In this document: positions 24,165-33,018 of the stretch, piece by piece
Numbering within the stretch: position 1 is the first letter of the stretch
Layout of the letters: each line of letters opens with the position of its first letter
Assembly: GCF_018882465.1 (NCBI RefSeq)
Contig: NZ_JACVOK010000002.1
Coordinates: 62,001 to 126,000, forward strand
Source: Polynucleobacter sp. 73C-SIWE
Lineage (GTDB): Bacteria; Pseudomonadota; Gammaproteobacteria; Burkholderiales; Burkholderiaceae
Direction of reading: 5' to 3'
DNA length: 64,000 nt
Notes under the pieces: model-generated
Told to the model about the DNA's origin: nothing
Seen by the model: only the letters and a program-made list of their open reading frames with translations
Database searches by the model: none
Program-made: the position numbers and the translations under genes

Positions 24165-25331
24165 TTACTGAAGCAATGGTGGCAACTCTTTGGTGAGACT
24201 TGCTCGTTGCGAGGTGGCCGTACCCATTAAGGCAAAGCCTAGTAGCTTGCCGTCGTCACCTTCGAAGCGGGCTTCGACACCGCCCTCTGTCGCGGTAGTC
24301 TTCCATTGACCCTGGGTACCTTTAGCCGGTGGTGAAACTATTGTTGGTAGGGCAGGAGTTTTTACCATGACGGGCATTGCTGGGTAGCTAAGCGCTGTCA
24401 CTTGTCCAAGTAGTGTTGGTGCCAGGGCTCTTGCAGACTGCATGATGGGCATAACATAGGGGAGCACCAAACCTTCAACCTCCGCACAATCACCAAGTGA
24501 GTAGATATTTTGTTGGCTAGTTTCTAGCTCGCGATTCACCTGAATGCCTAGACCTGTCTTAATGCCTGCTGCTTTGGCTAAGTCAATCCGCGGTTTTAGG
24601 CCAACCGCAGACAGTACAACATCACATGAGATGGAGTTGCCATTGGCAAGACTAATTTCAATATCATTTCCATTGCGATTGATGGCTTGAGCAGTGGTGG
24701 AGAAGTGCCAGCGCACCCCCGCAGTACTGAGTTTATTTTGTAATTCTTTTGCTGCCGCTTCAGGCAATAAGCGGCCTAGTGCTTGGGATGCCAAATCAAT
24801 CACATCAACCTCATAGCCGCCCAATACCAAATCATTGGCAAACTCACAGCCGATTAAGCCAGCCCCAAGAATTGCCACCTTCTTTTTATTTGCAATGGCA
24901 CTCCTGAATTTAGCGTAATCCTCTAAGTCATTGACAGTGAGAACTTCATTGGCAGCGCTACCTTCCAACGGTAGCTGAATTTGATCAGCACCTAAGGCCA
25001 TTACAAGCTTGGCATAAGAGAGGGCGCCTTTGCTTGTTTGCAATGTTTGAGTTGCGACATCAATTGCGGTGACATCAGTCTCAGCGAGAATATTTACTTC
25101 CAATTGCGTTGCCATGCCTTCGACCGGCGTAGAGACGAGTTGAGTAGCCTCTTTGTTGCTTGCAAAAGCGGTGGAGAGCATTGGTTTGGAGTAAAAATAA
25201 CCAGGCTCTCGGGTAATTAAGGTGATGGGTGCTGTTTTGTCTAGTTTACGAATTTCACGAATCAGGGTGTATCCAGCCAAGCCACTGCCAATAATGACAA
25301 TGCTGGAAGATTGAGATGTATTTTGGGTCAA
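24165..25331 (-). CDS. rubB: Rubredoxin-NAD(+) reductase (FAD-dependent)
   Basis: A 388-residue flavoprotein that passes electrons from NAD(P)H to rubredoxin. Seen: GSGLAGYTLIREIRK (FAD-binding Rossmann fold), a second dinucleotide motif AILGAGLIGCEFANDL, and YSLGDCAEVEG near the FAD-binding C-terminal part. The RubB assignment rests on similarity of layout and on the rubredoxin gene directly upstream (53-base gap, same strand). No alkane hydroxylase is visible, so the terminal acceptor may be an oxygen- or ROS-handling enzyme elsewhere. Confidence 0.88.
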   Translation of the reverse strand: MTQNTSQSSSIVIIGSGLAGYTLIREIRKLDKTAPITLITREPGYFYSKPMLSTAFASNKEATQLVSTPVEGMATQLEVNILAETDVTAIDVATQTLQTSKGALSYAKLVMALGADQIQLPLEGSAANEVLTVNDLEDYAKFRSAIANKKKVAILGAGLIGCEFANDLVLGGYEVDVIDLASQALGRLLPEAAAKELQNKLSTAGVRWHFSTTAQAINRNGNDIEISLANGNSISCDVVLSAVGLKPRIDLAKAAGIKTGLGIQVNRELETSQQNIYSLGDCAEVEGLVLPYVMPIMQSARALAPTLLGQVTALSYPAMPVMVKTPALPTIVSPPAKGTQGQWKTTATEGGVEARFEGDDGKLLGFALMGTATSQRASLTKELPPLLQ

Positions 25332-25384
25332 AGCTAAGCTCCAGGCGGATAAAGGATGAATCAGAAGTGCAGTATCAACTGATC

Positions 25385-25552
25385 TTAGCCTACTTGAACC
25401 ATTTCAAAGTCAGACTTGGATACGCCGCAATCTGGGCACTCCCAGCTATCAGGGACGTCAGCCCAAGCGGTGCCAGGTGCAATACCCTCGCTTGGTAAGC
25501 CTTGAGCCTCATCATAAATAAAGCCACACACGATACATTGCCAAGTTTTCAT
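25385..25552 (-). CDS. rubA: Rubredoxin
   Basis: A 55-residue electron carrier with one Fe(Cys)4 centre: CIVCGF (residues 6-11) and CPDCGVSK (39-46), with the usual IYDEAQGLP and [11 protein letters not shown] segments. I chose the ATG at 25552 because AAGGAA lies a few bases upstream and the length is typical; the frame extends further upstream but that part has no rubredoxin similarity. It is the first gene of an operon with its reductase. Confidence 0.95.
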   Translation of the reverse strand: MKTWQCIVCGFIYDEAQGLPSEGIAPGTAWADVPDSWECPDCGVSKSDFEMVQVG

Positions 25553-25692
25553 ATTGATTTCCTTAATATCAGGCCTCAATTTTAAATTTAATCTGAATAT
25601 TTTTCTTGAGACGCGTGATTTAGCTAAATTCAGCAAAAGTCATCAATTCTTGTTAGAGTGATCGATCTCATACTTATTCATAAAGGCTTCAG

Positions 25693-26793
25693 ATGTCAGG
25701 TAAAGAAATCATGTTCACCCCGGTTACTCTTGGCGCAATTCAGTTAAAAAACCGTCTTGTAATGGCACCATTGACGCGGATGCGCGCAGTCGCTGGCGAT
25801 GTCCCAAATCCTTTAGCAAAGACCTATTACGCCCAGCGTGCAAGTGCTGGCTTAATTATTACTGAGGCAACGCAAATTTCTCAGCTAGGCATGGGATATC
25901 CAGCAACACCAGGTATTTATTCTCCAGCCCAAACTGCAGCCTGGAAAGAGATTGTTGAAGCGGTTCATGCTAAGGGTGGGGCGATTGTTGCGCAACTATG
26001 GCATGTGGGTCGTATTTCTCATTCTTCATTACACTCAGAGCAAGGTGTTCCGGAAGCACCCTCTGCGATTGCTGCTGCAGGACAAACTTATGGCGCCGAT
26101 TGGAAGCTGCATGACTACGAGACTCCTAAGGCAATGAGCCTTGAAGATATCGCTCGTTTACTCAATGAGTTTGAGGCTGCTGCACAAAATGCCAAAGCAG
26201 CCGGTTTTGATGGTATCGAAATTCACTCAGCCAATGGCTATTTATTAGATCAATTCTTGCAAGACAAGACTAACCAACGTACTGATCAATATGGCGGCTC
26301 CGTAGACAATCGCCTGCGACTCTTGGGTGAGGTGATCGAGACTGTCAGCAAAGTATTCTCGAGTGATCGCGTAGGTGTTCGTCTTTCCCCTTACGGCAGC
26401 TTTAATGATATTGCTGATAGTGATCCGATTGCCCTGTTTACTGCCGCAATCAATAAATTAAATGGCTACAACTTGGCTTATGTCCATATGATCGAGCCAA
26501 GAGCAACTGGCGCTGGCGGTGGAGACAAGATGAATGATGGGGCGCCAGTCACATCAGAGCTCTTCCGCGCAATATATAAAGGTAAATTTATTACTGCAGG
26601 TGGTTACGATCAGGCTCTGGGCGAAAAAGTGCTTGAGGAGGGCTTGGCTGATGCGGTTGCCTATGGCCGCATTTATATTGCCAATCCTGATTTAGTAGAG
26701 CGCTTCAAATTGAATGCTCCTCTGAATCCATATAACCGCGCTACTTTCTATGGTGGTCAAGAAGCTGGCTATACGGACTATCCAGCACTTTAA
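25693..26793 (+). CDS. nemA: Old yellow enzyme family alkene reductase
   Basis: A 366-residue FMN-dependent NAD(P)H oxidoreductase reducing activated C=C bonds and, in relatives, N-ethylmaleimide or nitrate esters. Seen: VMAPLTRMRA, AQLWHVGRISH, GFDGIEIHSANGYLLDQFL (FMN and substrate residues), DQYGGSVDNRLRLLGEV and VAYGRIYIANPDLVERF. AAAGG precedes the ATG at 25693 with six bases of spacing. Single-gene unit with its own terminator; the symbol reflects the subfamily and is tentative. Confidence 0.9.
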   Translation: MSGKEIMFTPVTLGAIQLKNRLVMAPLTRMRAVAGDVPNPLAKTYYAQRASAGLIITEATQISQLGMGYPATPGIYSPAQTAAWKEIVEAVHAKGGAIVAQLWHVGRISHSSLHSEQGVPEAPSAIAAAGQTYGADWKLHDYETPKAMSLEDIARLLNEFEAAAQNAKAAGFDGIEIHSANGYLLDQFLQDKTNQRTDQYGGSVDNRLRLLGEVIETVSKVFSSDRVGVRLSPYGSFNDIADSDPIALFTAAINKLNGYNLAYVHMIEPRATGAGGGDKMNDGAPVTSELFRAIYKGKFITAGGYDQALGEKVLEEGLADAVAYGRIYIANPDLVERFKLNAPLNPYNRATFYGGQEAGYTDYPAL

Positions 26794-26810
26794 GTCAATT
26801 TGCTTGACTC

Positions 26811-26846
26811 AATAAACCCCGCTGTTAGAAGTGGGGTTTATTTTTT
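26811..26846. terminator. Terminator after old yellow enzyme
   Basis: AATAAACCCC (26811-26820) pairs with GGGGTTTATT around a loop, followed by T run. Its right end overlaps the stop codon region of the small convergent gene at 26838. Confidence 0.85.
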
Positions 26847-27014
26847 ATCTTCAGGATCTTTCAGAAGATCGAAGTGATTGGCAACTAGTAATAAAGCAAT
26901 GGATGCGCAGCCCATGGCAAAGAACTGCCATTGATGCAACATTGCTGTACCTATAACAGTCATTAAAATTGTCCAGCCAACAGCCATCTTCGCTTTTTTA
27001 GAGAGCGGCTTCAT
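26838..27014 (-). CDS. Small membrane protein, 58 residues
   Basis: An open frame from ATG at 27014 to TAA at 26838 encoding a basic N-terminus (MKPLSKKAK) followed by two hydrophobic segments (VGWTILMTVIGTAML and FFAMGCASIALLLVA) and an acidic/basic tail (LKDPEDKK). This layout of positive N-terminus then two helices looks like a genuine small inner-membrane protein, not a random frame. No family recognised. Its 3' end lies inside the old yellow enzyme terminator. Confidence 0.6.
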   Translation of the reverse strand: MKPLSKKAKMAVGWTILMTVIGTAMLHQWQFFAMGCASIALLLVANHFDLLKDPEDKK

Positions 27015-27170
27015 ATTCTATTAACCCTTAAGTATTCGCTTTAACTTTCCTTAACATGCAAGGAAGTGAATCGTTCTTGATGATGTAATGTTGCCATAAA
27101 GTCGTGAAGCTATTTTTGGCATCTAAAAAGTCCGTAGTTTTCAGTAGGATTAATGTGGGACAGCTCGCCA

Positions 27171-27359
27171 CTAGTTCAGCCTAACTTTAGCGCTGAGTTC
27201 GTTGAGGGCGCCTCTTTTATCGACCTGGGAGAGCCTGAGAGCCTCAGTTTCAAAGTCGAGCTGGCCGGGATGAAATTGATCATCGTTTTGTAAGTCGATT
27301 ACATAAGTCCAGACAAGCTCGCGACCGCGGTTCTTAAAGACATCAACTACACGTTTCAT
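27171..27359 (-). CDS. Hypothetical protein, 62 residues
   Basis: A short soluble protein (MKRVVDVFKNRGRELVWTYV...) mixing charged and hydrophobic residues with predicted strand-helix character (ALRLSQVDKRGALNELSAKVR). No family recognised. It lies 24 bases after the DUF4239 gene on the same strand and could share its transcript. The clean frame and codon pattern make it plausibly real. Confidence 0.5.
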   Translation of the reverse strand: MKRVVDVFKNRGRELVWTYVIDLQNDDQFHPGQLDFETEALRLSQVDKRGALNELSAKVRLN

Positions 27360-27382
27360 ATGTACCGCCTTTGTGGTGATGC

Positions 27383-28168
27383 TTAATTGCTGGCTGGGGA
27401 AGAGGTTTCAGTCTTAGTCTGCGTGTTTAATACGTTCTTCAGTGTAATCAAGTTTCGTGGCTCAATCCGAATAACGCCACCTCGAGGACTATCAATATCT
27501 GCAATCAAGAAAAACGAGACAGCAATAACAAAAGGGAAAATCATGAAGAGGACAATGTTCTTCTGAAAGTTACGCGCTCCAAATCCAACCAATAAGTTGG
27601 CGCAAACGGCGATAGCCGCCATGAGGAGCCAGGCGGTGCTAGGAATGCGATTCCACCAGGCAGCTTGCACGTAGCCTTGTGAATTCAGAACATCATTCAT
27701 ACCTGAGACCACCAGTGCAATCGTTGCAGTTTGGTTGCTACGAGCAGTCGGTAAAATCTCATTCCATAGATCATTCTGTAGTTGATCCGTCTTTAGATGG
27801 ATGTCCTTGATTTTTTCGCGCTCTTGTTTTGAATAGAACAGAATACGCTGATCTAAGTATTGCATGAGTAAATCTTTGGTAACCTGGCTTGCCTTCGGGG
27901 GAAGTAGGTCTGCTCGCAAATATTCCGTGCCAATCGCATTTGCTTCACTTTCCTCCAGGGTCTCCCTTAGGTCATGTCGATCAATTGCCATGGAAAAGGT
28001 AAAGCCAATCAGAAGTGCTAATAAAGTTAATGTGGCTGTTTGGATGATGCCCAGGTCTTCAGAGGTTTCAGTATCTTTAGTCCGATAGCGGCTGAGGATT
28101 GTATTGCCAAACCAAACGCAAAATGCAATTCCGAAAACAAGTAGAGGGTTGTTGAGTATTGAGCTAAT
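27383..28168 (-). CDS. DUF4239 (bestrophin-like) membrane protein with no standard start codon
   Basis: A membrane protein of about 261 residues resembling DUF4239. The family's conserved segment LLALLIGFTFSMAIDRHDLR followed by EEAN-like ESEANAIGTEYLRADLLPP is present, but the first ATG (27991) falls at the end of helix 2 inside that segment, so real coding must begin upstream. The frame is open back to the TAA of the lactate dehydrogenase gene (28171-28169), in the same frame, with no ATG, GTG or TTG. The most likely start is ATT at 28168-28166, directly after that TAA, with AGGA nine bases upstream. Four helices in total: two at the N-terminus and two near residues 175-225. Confidence 0.7.
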   Translation of the reverse strand: MSSILNNPLLVFGIAFCVWFGNTILSRYRTKDTETSEDLGIIQTATLTLLALLIGFTFSMAIDRHDLRETLEESEANAIGTEYLRADLLPPKASQVTKDLLMQYLDQRILFYSKQEREKIKDIHLKTDQLQNDLWNEILPTARSNQTATIALVVSGMNDVLNSQGYVQAAWWNRIPSTAWLLMAAIAVCANLLVGFGARNFQKNIVLFMIFPFVIAVSFFLIADIDSPRGGVIRIEPRNLITLKNVLNTQTKTETSSPASN

Positions 28169-29314
28169 TTAAAAAGTTCCTGGATACAAAATATCTTTAG
28201 TGACATTCTGGATATCGCGATGGCCAGTAAATGCCATAGTGATATCCAACTCATTCTTAATAATTTCTAGGCACTTCGTAACGCCAGCTTCACCCATGGC
28301 GCCTAAGCCATACAAAAATGGACGACCGATCATAGTACCGCGAGCGCCTAAGGCCCATGCCTTTAGAACATCTTGGCCAGATCGAATACCGCCATCCATC
28401 CATACTTCAATATCTTTGCCAACAGCTTCCACTATTCCTGGAAGAGCCTGAATGCTAGAGACAGCGCCATCCAATTGACGGCCACCGTGATTGGAAACAA
28501 TCAGGGCATCGGCCCCAGAGTTTGCAGCCATGCGCGCATCGTCCTCATCCAAGATTCCCTTGATGATGAGTTTTCCGCCCCAGAGTTTTTTAATCCACTC
28601 CACATCACTCCAGCTTAATCCTGGATCAAATTGTTCTGCAGTCCAGGAAGAAAGCGAGGACATATTTCCTACGCCGGTTGCGTGCCCCACAATATTGCGG
28701 AAAGTTCTACGTGGTGTCATCGCCATTCCAAGACACCAGCGTGGTTTAGTGGCCATATTGATCATATTCGTGATCGTCAGCTTAGGAGGGGCTGAGAGAC
28801 CGTTCTTAAGATCTTTATGACGCTGACCCAAAATTTGGAGGTCGAGAGTCAAAACTAGGGCTGAGCACTTCGCAGCTTTTGCTCGCTCAATTAAGCGCTC
28901 AATAAAACCGCGATCTTTCATTACATAGAGCTGAAACCAAAATGGTTTAGTGGTGCGTTCTGCCACATCTTCGATAGAGCAGATGCTCATCGTGGATAAA
29001 CAAAAAGGGACGCCAAATTTTTCTGCAGCTTTAGCAGCTAAAATTTCACCATCAGCATGCTGCATCCCGGTAAGTCCGGTTGGCGCAAGCGCTACTGGCA
29101 TCGTGACTTCTTGACCGACCATGGTTGTTTTGGTTGTGCGGTTAGTCATATCAACGGCAACGCGCTGACGCAACTTGATCTTCTGAAAATCAGATTCATT
29201 AGCGCGATAGGTGGATTCCGTCCAAGAACCTGAATCTGCATAGTCATAGAACATCTTGGGAGTACGTTTTTTGTGGAGTATCCGCAAGTCTTCGATATTG
29301 GTAATGATTGCCAC
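28169..29314 (-). CDS. lldD: L-lactate dehydrogenase / FMN alpha-hydroxy-acid oxidase
   Basis: A 381-residue FMN enzyme oxidising L-lactate or another 2-hydroxy acid to the keto acid, feeding the respiratory chain. Seen: FYDYADSGSWTE (N-terminal), PVALAPTGLTGMQHADGE, LYVMKDRGF, IIKGILDEDDARMA (Lys), and SNHGGRQLDGAVSS carrying the catalytic His and substrate Arg, then DGGIRSGQDVLKA. Closely followed in the same frame by the DUF4239 gene, which suggests co-translation. Confidence 0.93.
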   Translation of the reverse strand: MAIITNIEDLRILHKKRTPKMFYDYADSGSWTESTYRANESDFQKIKLRQRVAVDMTNRTTKTTMVGQEVTMPVALAPTGLTGMQHADGEILAAKAAEKFGVPFCLSTMSICSIEDVAERTTKPFWFQLYVMKDRGFIERLIERAKAAKCSALVLTLDLQILGQRHKDLKNGLSAPPKLTITNMINMATKPRWCLGMAMTPRRTFRNIVGHATGVGNMSSLSSWTAEQFDPGLSWSDVEWIKKLWGGKLIIKGILDEDDARMAANSGADALIVSNHGGRQLDGAVSSIQALPGIVEAVGKDIEVWMDGGIRSGQDVLKAWALGARGTMIGRPFLYGLGAMGEAGVTKCLEIIKNELDITMAFTGHRDIQNVTKDILYPGTF

Positions 29315-29453
29315 AATATATCCTTCTGTTGAATGCCTTTTATATGAGACATTTATCTAATTAAGCTCTATCTTAGCAATACCAAGGATTTGTTTCTACA
29401 ATGCTAGGGTATCCCTCGATTGGGACCCTAAATCCCTAACCATCACCTCCTTC

Positions 29454-30365
29454 ATGCCTCAACTGAATCTCGCAACCACCTCTTATTTACTGATTGCCAC
29501 TGCTTTATGGGCTGGTAATGCGATTGCTGGGCGTGTTTTGGTGGCTAGCGCAGCTGTTTCACCGATTACCCTCAGTTTGGTACGTTGGGGTTTGGCGGCA
29601 TTACTGTTGCTGCCATTAGGATGGAGAGTGTTTGCACCTAGTAGTGCTTTATGGCAAAACAAGAAGCGCTTTGTCTTATTAGGCTTATTTGGCGTTGGAA
29701 GTTACAACGTACTTTTATATCTTGCGCTAGAAACTTCAACAGCCATCAATGTCACCTTGATTGGTGCCAGCATGCCCATCTGGATGTTGCTGATTGGTGC
29801 TCTTTTTTATCAAACCAAACCTGGACTATTACAGTTAGTTGGTGCAGTTGTCTCGCTACTTGGTGTGGCAATTGTATTAACGAGAGGTGATTTATCGACC
29901 TTGCTTTCAATGGAGATGGTACTCGGCGACTTATTAATCATGTTGGCGACGATTACCTGGGCTTTTTATAGTTGGATGTTAAGTCGACCTGGTGTGAGCA
30001 CTGAGCGCCAATGGCCTTGGGCCGAATTTTTAATGGCGCAGGTTTTTGTGGGCTTATTGTGGACGGGGTTCTTTGACGTTTTTGAGATTGCCGCTGGTCA
30101 GGCATATTTAGAGCTCAATCTCTGGACTGCTTCTCTCATTCTTTTTGTCGCAGTTGGCCCCTCACTAATTGCTTATCGTTGCTGGGGATTAGGTGTGAAT
30201 GGGGCAGGGCCTACAGTTGCCGCTTTCTTTGCCAACTTCATTCCTTTATTCACGGCAATCCTGTCTGCCGCTATGCTGGGTGAACCACCGAGGCTCTTTC
30301 ATGGCCTGGCGTTTGCCTTGATCGTGATTGGGATTGTCATTTCTTCGAGAAGAAAACAGCAGTAA
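29454..30365 (+). CDS. EamA/DMT-family transporter 1
   Basis: A 303-residue inner-membrane protein with ten predicted helices as two EamA repeats. Seen: LIATALWAGNAIAGRVLV at the start, NVTLIGASMPIWMLLIGALF in the first repeat, and FFANFIPLFTAILSAAMLGE near the end of the second. Exporters of amino acids and metabolites belong here; the substrate cannot be predicted. It stands alone, with the lactate dehydrogenase gene divergent upstream. Confidence 0.9.
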   Translation: MPQLNLATTSYLLIATALWAGNAIAGRVLVASAAVSPITLSLVRWGLAALLLLPLGWRVFAPSSALWQNKKRFVLLGLFGVGSYNVLLYLALETSTAINVTLIGASMPIWMLLIGALFYQTKPGLLQLVGAVVSLLGVAIVLTRGDLSTLLSMEMVLGDLLIMLATITWAFYSWMLSRPGVSTERQWPWAEFLMAQVFVGLLWTGFFDVFEIAAGQAYLELNLWTASLILFVAVGPSLIAYRCWGLGVNGAGPTVAAFFANFIPLFTAILSAAMLGEPPRLFHGLAFALIVIGIVISSRRKQQ

Positions 30366-30430
30366 AAAGCGGTAAATGCTCGAAAAAGGCCTTCCTAATG
30401 CGGTTTTTTGAGGATCGCCCAAAAAGGCCT

Positions 30431-30449
30431 CTAAATCAGTATCATTTAG
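30431..30449. promoter_or_regulatory. Candidate operator CTAAAT...ATTTAG
   Basis: CTAAAT (30431-30436) and ATTTAG (30444-30449) form an inverted repeat 31 bases before the aminotransferase ATG. The left half CTAAATCAG is repeated in a perfect palindrome upstream of the LOG gene at 35741-35759, which suggests a shared DNA-binding protein. Two AAAAAGGCCT copies flank this stretch at 30383 and 30421. Confidence 0.3.
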
Positions 30450-30479
30450 GGCTAATCACACAATTCCTAGGAAATTACT

Positions 30480-31628
30480 ATGCCAGGTTTACTCCCCAAC
30501 GTTGATCCAGACGGTTTATTAGAGTTCTCAGTCGTTTATACCGACCGCTCCTTAAATCACATGTCTGAAGAGTTCAAACGTGTGATGGTTGATATTTCAA
30601 GTGTGCTCAAAGATGCTTATAACGCGAGCTCTGCTGTAATCGTTCCTGGTAGCGGTACATTCGGCATGGAGGCTGTAGCCCGTCAATTTGCCAACAATCA
30701 AAAGTGTTTGGTTCTACGTAATGGCTGGTTTAGCTACCGTTGGACACAAATTTTTGACCTAGCCAATATTACGAACGACATTACCGTCATCAAAGGTCGT
30801 CAGTTGGAAGCATCTACTCAGGGTGTATTTGCACCAGCACCGATTGAAGAGGTAGTGGCTTTTATCAAGAAAGAAAAACCAGCAGTAGTTTTTGCGCCGC
30901 ACGTAGAAACCTCCGCAGGCATCATCCTGCCAGATGACTATCTCAAAGCAGTTGGTGAAGCTGTCCGCTCTGTAAATGGTTTGTTTGTATTAGATTGCAT
31001 CGCTTCAGGTGCAATGTGGGTAGATATGAAGGCCTGTAATGTAGATGTGGTGATTACAGCGCCGCAAAAAGGCTGGAGCAGCTCCCCATGCTGCGCATTG
31101 ATCGCACTTGGTGAGAGAGCACGCGAGCGTATTGATGCTACTCAAAGTACTAGCTTCTCGATGGATCTCAAAAAGTGGATGCAGATTATGGAAGCCTATG
31201 AAAAGGGTGGTCATGTGTATCACACGACGATGCCTACCGATGCGCTCAAGATCTTACGCAACGTCATGAAAGAAACTCAGTCACTAGGCTTTGCAGCGTT
31301 AAAGGCAAAGCAAGTAGAGTTGGGCACTAAAGTTCGAGATTTATTGGTATCCAAAGGCTATCACTCTGTTTCTGCTAAAGGATTTCAAGCTCCTGGCGTA
31401 GTGGTGAGCTATACCAAGGACCCAGATATTCAATCTGGTAAGAAATTTATTGCACTGGGTTTACAAACTGCTGCAGGCGTTCCTTTGCAGTGCGACGAAA
31501 GACCAGACTTCCGTACATTCCGTATCGGCTTATTTGGCTTGGAGAAGTTAGCTCACGTAGATCGTACGCTTGGCTATCTCTCAGCAGCCCTGGAGAAGAT
31601 TACCGAGGCAGAAGCTCAGCCTGCGTAA
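30480..31628 (+). CDS. Class V aminotransferase (alanine-glyoxylate type)
   Basis: A 382-residue PLP enzyme. Seen: VIVPGSGTFGMEAVARQF (phosphate-binding loop), NGWFSYRW, VFAPHVETSAGIILPDDYL, LFVLDCIASGAMWVDM (PLP Asp) and APQKGWSSSPCCALIALG, where Lys is the Schiff-base residue. The layout matches alanine/serine-glyoxylate aminotransferases of class V. The precise donor and acceptor remain open. It has its own terminator and a candidate operator. Confidence 0.9.
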   Translation: MPGLLPNVDPDGLLEFSVVYTDRSLNHMSEEFKRVMVDISSVLKDAYNASSAVIVPGSGTFGMEAVARQFANNQKCLVLRNGWFSYRWTQIFDLANITNDITVIKGRQLEASTQGVFAPAPIEEVVAFIKKEKPAVVFAPHVETSAGIILPDDYLKAVGEAVRSVNGLFVLDCIASGAMWVDMKACNVDVVITAPQKGWSSSPCCALIALGERARERIDATQSTSFSMDLKKWMQIMEAYEKGGHVYHTTMPTDALKILRNVMKETQSLGFAALKAKQVELGTKVRDLLVSKGYHSVSAKGFQAPGVVVSYTKDPDIQSGKKFIALGLQTAAGVPLQCDERPDFRTFRIGLFGLEKLAHVDRTLGYLSAALEKITEAEAQPA

Positions 31629-31647
31629 TAGCTTCCCGCGTTCAATC

Positions 31648-31675
31648 AAGGCCATCTGATGATGGCCTTTTTCTT
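31648..31675 (+). terminator. Terminator after aminotransferase
   Basis: AAGGCCATC (31648-31656), loop TGAT, GATGGCCTT (31661-31669), then a T-rich run. Good intrinsic terminator. Confidence 0.9.
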
Positions 31676-31779
31676 TTTTACCTGGCCAGTGGATTGCGAG
31701 TTGCTTGACTAAAATTGAAGCATTGAGAGCAAATTTTTGAGTATTATCAAATTATCCATAAACCATCCTGGAGAATTCC

Positions 31780-32016
31780 ATGATTGCTCGTATTGTCCGC
31801 CTGTATCTGGCCACTCTTATTTCTGCAGCTATTGGCATTTCTCCAATTTCAGTGATGGCTGCTGATCCAGCTCCTGGAGCGACACCCGCAGCCACTCCAA
31901 CAGAAGCTCCGGCAAATAAAGCTCAGAAAAAAGTGAAGAAAGAAAAGAAAGCTGAGAAAAAATCAAAGAAGAAGTCAAAGAAGAAATCGAAGTCCACTAC
32001 AGACACGGCCACTTAG
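31780..32016 (+). CDS. Small secreted Lys-rich protein
   Basis: A 78-residue protein with a Sec signal peptide (MIARIVRLYLATLISAAIG... cleaved after VMA), then an Ala/Pro/Thr linker (ATPAATPTEAPANK) and a strongly basic tail with repeated KKSK units before STTDTAT. No family recognised beyond similar low-complexity cell-envelope proteins. A positively charged periplasmic tail could bind lipopolysaccharide, nucleic acid or peptidoglycan, which is speculative. It is alone, between two terminators. Confidence 0.65.
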   Translation: MIARIVRLYLATLISAAIGISPISVMAADPAPGATPAATPTEAPANKAQKKVKKEKKAEKKSKKKSKKKSKSTTDTAT

Positions 32017-32034
32017 TAATCATTTACCCCTTCA

Positions 32035-33012
32035 TCAATTTAGGGGCTCTGTTTTATCAAGGTCATCGGGTTCACTAGAGTTCGGTGACTTTTTTCTTGG
32101 GCTGTCTTTGCGAACCAACAACCACATTGCCGCGATCACTAAAGTCATTCCACTAATTTGAATCCAGGTGATGGGTTCTGACAAAATAAAATAACCCATA
32201 AAGATAGTTGATACTGGACCTAATATTCCGGCTTGCGCTACTAGCGGTGAGCCAATACGGTTTATGGCCACCATAATTAGCAACATCGGGATCACTGTAC
32301 ACAGACCGGCATTTAATAGGCTTAACCAATAAATTGCTTGGGTTTGCTCGAAAATCGCGCTTGGGTTGTAAAACGATGACTGTATTAAGCTAAAAAATGC
32401 AGAAGCGGTGCTCGCATAGACTACTAAGCGCACGCTACCAATGCGCTGAACCATTTCACCTGAGCCAATCATATAGGTTGCATAGGCGCAGGCGCTTCCA
32501 AATACTAAGATCATGCCGAGCCATGCGCTCAAGCCGGTAGAGCTTGCATCCTGAATAAAGACGATGAATACACCAAGGTAGCCTACTACTAGTGCATACC
32601 ACTGCAAACGAGAGATCGTTTTATGCAAGACAAAATACGATATGAGAAGCACGATCGTTGGTGTGAGGTACAACACAATTCTCTCAAGACCAACAGAGAT
32701 ATATTGCAGTCCAAGAAAATCTAAGTAACTCGATAGAAAGTAACCTAAAAAGCCCAAGAAAACTAACTTCAATCGATCGGACCATGCAAGGGGACTCATT
32801 GCTTTTCTGCGAGACTCCCACCAATAGATTATCCAGAACATGGGGAGTGCCATGAGCATTCGTAAGGCTAAAAGCGTTTCTGAATTAGCGCCATAGCCAA
32901 AAGCAAGTTTGATGAGAACAGCCTTTCCAGAGAAGAGCATGGAGCCAACTCCGGCCATCAAGATGCCATAGAGGTAGCGGCGATGGTGATAGGCTGCGTT
33001 TGCTGATTGCAT
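32035..33012 (-). CDS. EamA/DMT-family transporter 2
   Basis: A 325-residue ten-helix drug/metabolite transporter. Seen: YGILMAGVGSMLFSGKAVLI, YLDFLGLQYISVGLERIVLYL (typical second half of repeat one), and GPVSTIFMGYFILSEPITW in repeat two. The C-terminal tail is polar (RKKSPNSSEPDDLDKTE). Seven bases separate it from the upstream nnrD gene on the same strand, so they are likely co-transcribed, without an obvious functional tie. Confidence 0.9.
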   Translation of the reverse strand: MQSANAAYHHRRYLYGILMAGVGSMLFSGKAVLIKLAFGYGANSETLLALRMLMALPMFWIIYWWESRRKAMSPLAWSDRLKLVFLGFLGYFLSSYLDFLGLQYISVGLERIVLYLTPTIVLLISYFVLHKTISRLQWYALVVGYLGVFIVFIQDASSTGLSAWLGMILVFGSACAYATYMIGSGEMVQRIGSVRLVVYASTASAFFSLIQSSFYNPSAIFEQTQAIYWLSLLNAGLCTVIPMLLIMVAINRIGSPLVAQAGILGPVSTIFMGYFILSEPITWIQISGMTLVIAAMWLLVRKDSPRKKSPNSSEPDDLDKTEPLN

Positions 33013-33018
33013 GGGACT

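Noticed and set aside
25552-25636. N-terminal extension of the rubredoxin reading frame
   Set aside because: The added 28 residues are basic and unlike rubredoxin, while a Shine-Dalgarno site sits just before the internal ATG at 25552.
30383-30430. AAAAAGGCCT direct repeats as a transposon target site
   Set aside because: No inserted element lies between the 10-base copies, which are only 28 bases apart; AGGCCT is itself a palindrome and the repeats may be chance.
31911-32005. A repeat array in the Lys-rich tail of the gene at 31780
   Set aside because: The AAG-rich units are low-complexity coding for Lys-Lys-Ser, with no spacers or constant repeats as in a CRISPR array.
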